8,484 bases of DNA from Marinilabiliales bacterium. Its GTDB lineage: Bacteria > Bacteroidota > Bacteroidia > Bacteroidales > F082. The stretch covers positions 1 to 8,484 of the forward strand of contig PKSW01000364.1 in NCBI GenBank assembly GCA_002869465.1, written 5' to 3'. The translations under genes were made by a program, and so were the position numbers. Positions 6,988 to 8,484 of this stretch are shown here, piece by piece (position 1 is the first letter of the stretch; the number at the start of each line of letters is the position of its first letter). The notes under the pieces are model-generated. The model searched no databases and was not told the origin of the DNA. It worked only from the letters and a program-made list of their open reading frames with translations.

Positions 6988-8129
6988 TCGGTCTCTGCGC
7001 TTGCGATTACTTCTTCAAGTTCCTTTTTATCAGGAAAATCGTTGAAGTGCCATTTTCCCAATACCACGCCATTGTGCAGCAACATAAGTCCCGGGTTGGA
7101 CCGGATCATGGCTTTCAATTCGATATCATCGGCAAAATATACGTCATAATCCATTTGGTATACCTCCTCGAAATTTTGAATGACATCCATTCCCGAACTG
7201 CTTAGCAAAGCGTAAGAAATATCATCCCGATTCAGCGAGTGGAACAATTCCGAAGCCTTGATCATTCCGCCACTGTTTGCTTTTTCTAGGTCGTAAGTGG
7301 TGAGCACCAACTGGTAATCCGGATTTTCAATGATATATTTGGTGTAATTGTTTCCTGCTTCATCTTCCAGGAATAAATTATGTTTCCTCACAACACCTGA
7401 GTCGTCATAGCGTTGATCCATAAATTCCCATTTTGACCTCCATACCGAGTCATTCCAAGGATAATCAGGTGCTAAATATTCTTTGACCTCCCCGGTTTCT
7501 AAATTCTTGTATATCACATAGGTCTTCGCATTTTCTTCACCGGATGATTTCATGTCGTTACCTACTTTCCAGTCGCGGAAATCGATTATGGGCAGATGGT
7601 AATAATTATAAAAGATGAACCATACAAATCCACCGACCAATGTGATCAGCAAGATCGTTTGAAACCATTTAGGTAATCGCGGAATGGTCATTTTCCGTGT
7701 AAAAAATACGGTGATCGCCATGATGATCAGTACAATATTCTTATAAAAGGTACCCCAGTTGGATAATTTGATGGCATCCCCAAAGCAACCACAATCGGGC
7801 ACCAGGTTATAACGGGCATCGAAATAGGTAACCGCAGTAAAGAATACCATGATGAGTAGCACACCCAGTGTTGCCAACTTATAACGGAGTTTAAAAACCA
7901 GTGCCACACCCAGTAAAAATTCAACAGTTATCAGGAAAACCGCCAGGGCAAATGAAAGCTCGTAAAGCCAGTCGATACCATAGGCGATCAGGTAATCCTC
8001 CACCCGGTAGGCGGTTCCAATCGGGTCCACCCCTTTTACAAATGACGAAAATATAAATAGCAGTCCAAGGACCATCCTGATAAGCCTGACTAAAATGTTT
8101 TCTTTGTTTGTTTCTGTTGTTCTATTCAT
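6984..8129 (-). CDS. BT_3928-family membrane protein: DoxX/MauE-like domain plus cysteine-free thioredoxin-like domain
   Basis: 381 residues from the ATG at 8127-8129. An in-frame TTG at 8139-8141 would add four residues (start MKRK) but seems less likely. The N-terminal half has about five membrane helices (~13-30, 55-80, 86-101, 129-144, 158-176) with the DoxX-type GVDPIGTAYR segment and a CGCFG motif (Cys113, Cys115) of the kind found in MauE-like proteins. The C-terminal half (~190-381), probably periplasmic, resembles a thioredoxin fold of the TlpA sort: strand YQLVLTTYDL (272-281), strand/helix YALLSSSGMDVIQNF (306-320), then a cis-Pro-like NPG (345-347) before LMLLHNGVVLGKW. The usual CxxC site is absent; the two cysteines of the CGC motif are the only ones in the whole protein. 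Its function is not established. The start overlaps the DUF1599 gene by 8 bp and the stop overlaps the permease start, so the three genes form a tight unit. Confidence 0.85.
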   Translation of the reverse strand: MNRTTETNKENILVRLIRMVLGLLFIFSSFVKGVDPIGTAYRVEDYLIAYGIDWLYELSFALAVFLITVEFLLGVALVFKLRYKLATLGVLLIMVFFTAVTYFDARYNLVPDCGCFGDAIKLSNWGTFYKNIVLIIMAITVFFTRKMTIPRLPKWFQTILLITLVGGFVWFIFYNYYHLPIIDFRDWKVGNDMKSSGEENAKTYVIYKNLETGEVKEYLAPDYPWNDSVWRSKWEFMDQRYDDSGVVRKHNLFLEDEAGNNYTKYIIENPDYQLVLTTYDLEKANSGGMIKASELFHSLNRDDISYALLSSSGMDVIQNFEEVYQMDYDVYFADDIELKAMIRSNPGLMLLHNGVVLGKWHFNDFPDKKELEEVIASAETE

Positions 8130-8484
8130 CTTCCTCTTCAATAATTAATTTGATCAATGCGAAAACAGCATAATTGATAATGTCAAAATAATTGGCATCC
8201 AGCCCTTCCGACACGAGTGTTTTACCGGCATTGTTCTCAATTTGTTTGATCCGTAACAGTTTCATTAATATGATATCATCCAGCGACGAAACACGCATAT
8301 TCCGCCAGGCTTCGTCATAATCATGATTCTTGTTGAGCATCAGGTCACGTGCTTCGTGCAGATATTTGAGATACAGATCAAGAACTGTTTTGTTATCGAG
8401 GTCGGCTTCTTCTGCCACTCCCAATTCCAATTGTATCAGCGCCATCACTGAATAATTCACTATCCCGACAAACTCAGGCACCAC
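8122..8484 (-). CDS. DUF1599 (nucleotide modification associated domain 1) protein, 5' end outside window
   Basis: The frame is open to the right edge, so the 120 visible residues are the C-terminal part of a protein I would expect to be ~180 residues long; the GTG codons at the edge are not the real start. The first visible residues (VPEFVGIVNYSVMALIQLEL) are the end of a first repeat. A full second repeat follows: KNHDYDEAWRNMR (52-64), SLDDIILMKLLRIKQIE (67-83), then FDIINYAVFALIKL (100-113). The two ends align without gaps (V/F-G/D-I-V/I-N-Y-S/A-V-M/F-A-L-I), showing an internal duplication. The family is predicted all-alpha and, from memory, is linked to nucleotide modification in phage contexts; no activity is known to me for the Bacteroidota chromosomal form. 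It is probably cytoplasmic. Its acidic tail (EEEDE) encodes the overlap with the next gene. Confidence 0.85.
   Translation of the reverse strand: MVPEFVGIVNYSVMALIQLELGVAEEADLDNKTVLDLYLKYLHEARDLMLNKNHDYDEAWRNMRVSSLDDIILMKLLRIKQIENNAGKTLVSEGLDANYFDIINYAVFALIKLIIEEEDE

Noticed and set aside
8139..8141. TTG as start of the BT_3928-type gene
   Set aside because: An ATG four codons downstream (8127-8129) gives a normal N-terminus before the first membrane helix; TTG starts are rare. It cannot be fully excluded.
8482..8484. GTG at the right edge as start of the DUF1599 gene
   Set aside because: The sequence begins mid-domain (end of the first repeat), so the true start lies outside the window.
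1..8484. Mobile element, CRISPR, tRNA/rRNA, or defence system
   Set aside because: No direct-repeat arrays, transposase, integrase, nuclease or RNA-gene signatures were seen on reading; all genes are compact and similar in composition.

Overview
The window looks like chromosome of a member of the Bacteroidota, most likely in or near the Bacteroidales/Marinilabiliales. The basis is the protein families (a BT_3928-type DoxX/MauE membrane protein beside a tandem DUF1599 protein and tpiA, and a very long beta-rich secreted protein of the kind found in this phylum), the near absence of Shine-Dalgarno sequences, and a TAnnTTTG-type -7 element upstream of tpiA. All six genes are on the minus strand and fill almost the whole window. 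There are no RNA genes, mobile elements, CRISPR arrays or signs of recent transfer, and no gene-free stretch longer than 79 bp.

In transcription order (right to left): (1) 8484-8122, the 3' part of a DUF1599 protein, truncated by the window edge; (2) 8129-6984, a BT_3928-family inner-membrane protein with a DoxX/MauE-like membrane half and a cysteine-free thioredoxin-like half; (3) 6987-5908, a DppB/OppB-type ABC permease with no partner subunits in view; (4) 5828-5073, triosephosphate isomerase (tpiA), complete with all catalytic motifs; (5) 5063-4230, PrmA-type ribosomal protein L11 methyltransferase with a GTG start; (6) 4223 to beyond position 1, a giant secreted protein of at least 1407 residues whose 3' end lies outside the window.

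The genes are packed like an operon: 8-bp overlap between 1 and 2, ATGA overlap between 2 and 3, a 79-bp gap with a candidate promoter before 4, then 9 bp and 6 bp between 4/5 and 5/6. The DUF1599-BT_3928-tpiA neighbourhood is, from memory, a recurrent Bacteroidota gene order; here a lone permease gene sits inside it. The encoded functions (possible nucleotide-related protein, membrane/redox-like protein, transport, glycolysis, ribosome modification, envelope protein) do not form one obvious pathway, so the clustering is better read as a conserved housekeeping block than as a specialised system.

The least explained object is the giant protein, which covers half the window. It has a signal peptide, an alpha-helical N-terminal region, an internal winged-helix-like segment and long beta-strand repeat modules. 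I recognise it as a Bacteroidota-type protein without an assigned function.
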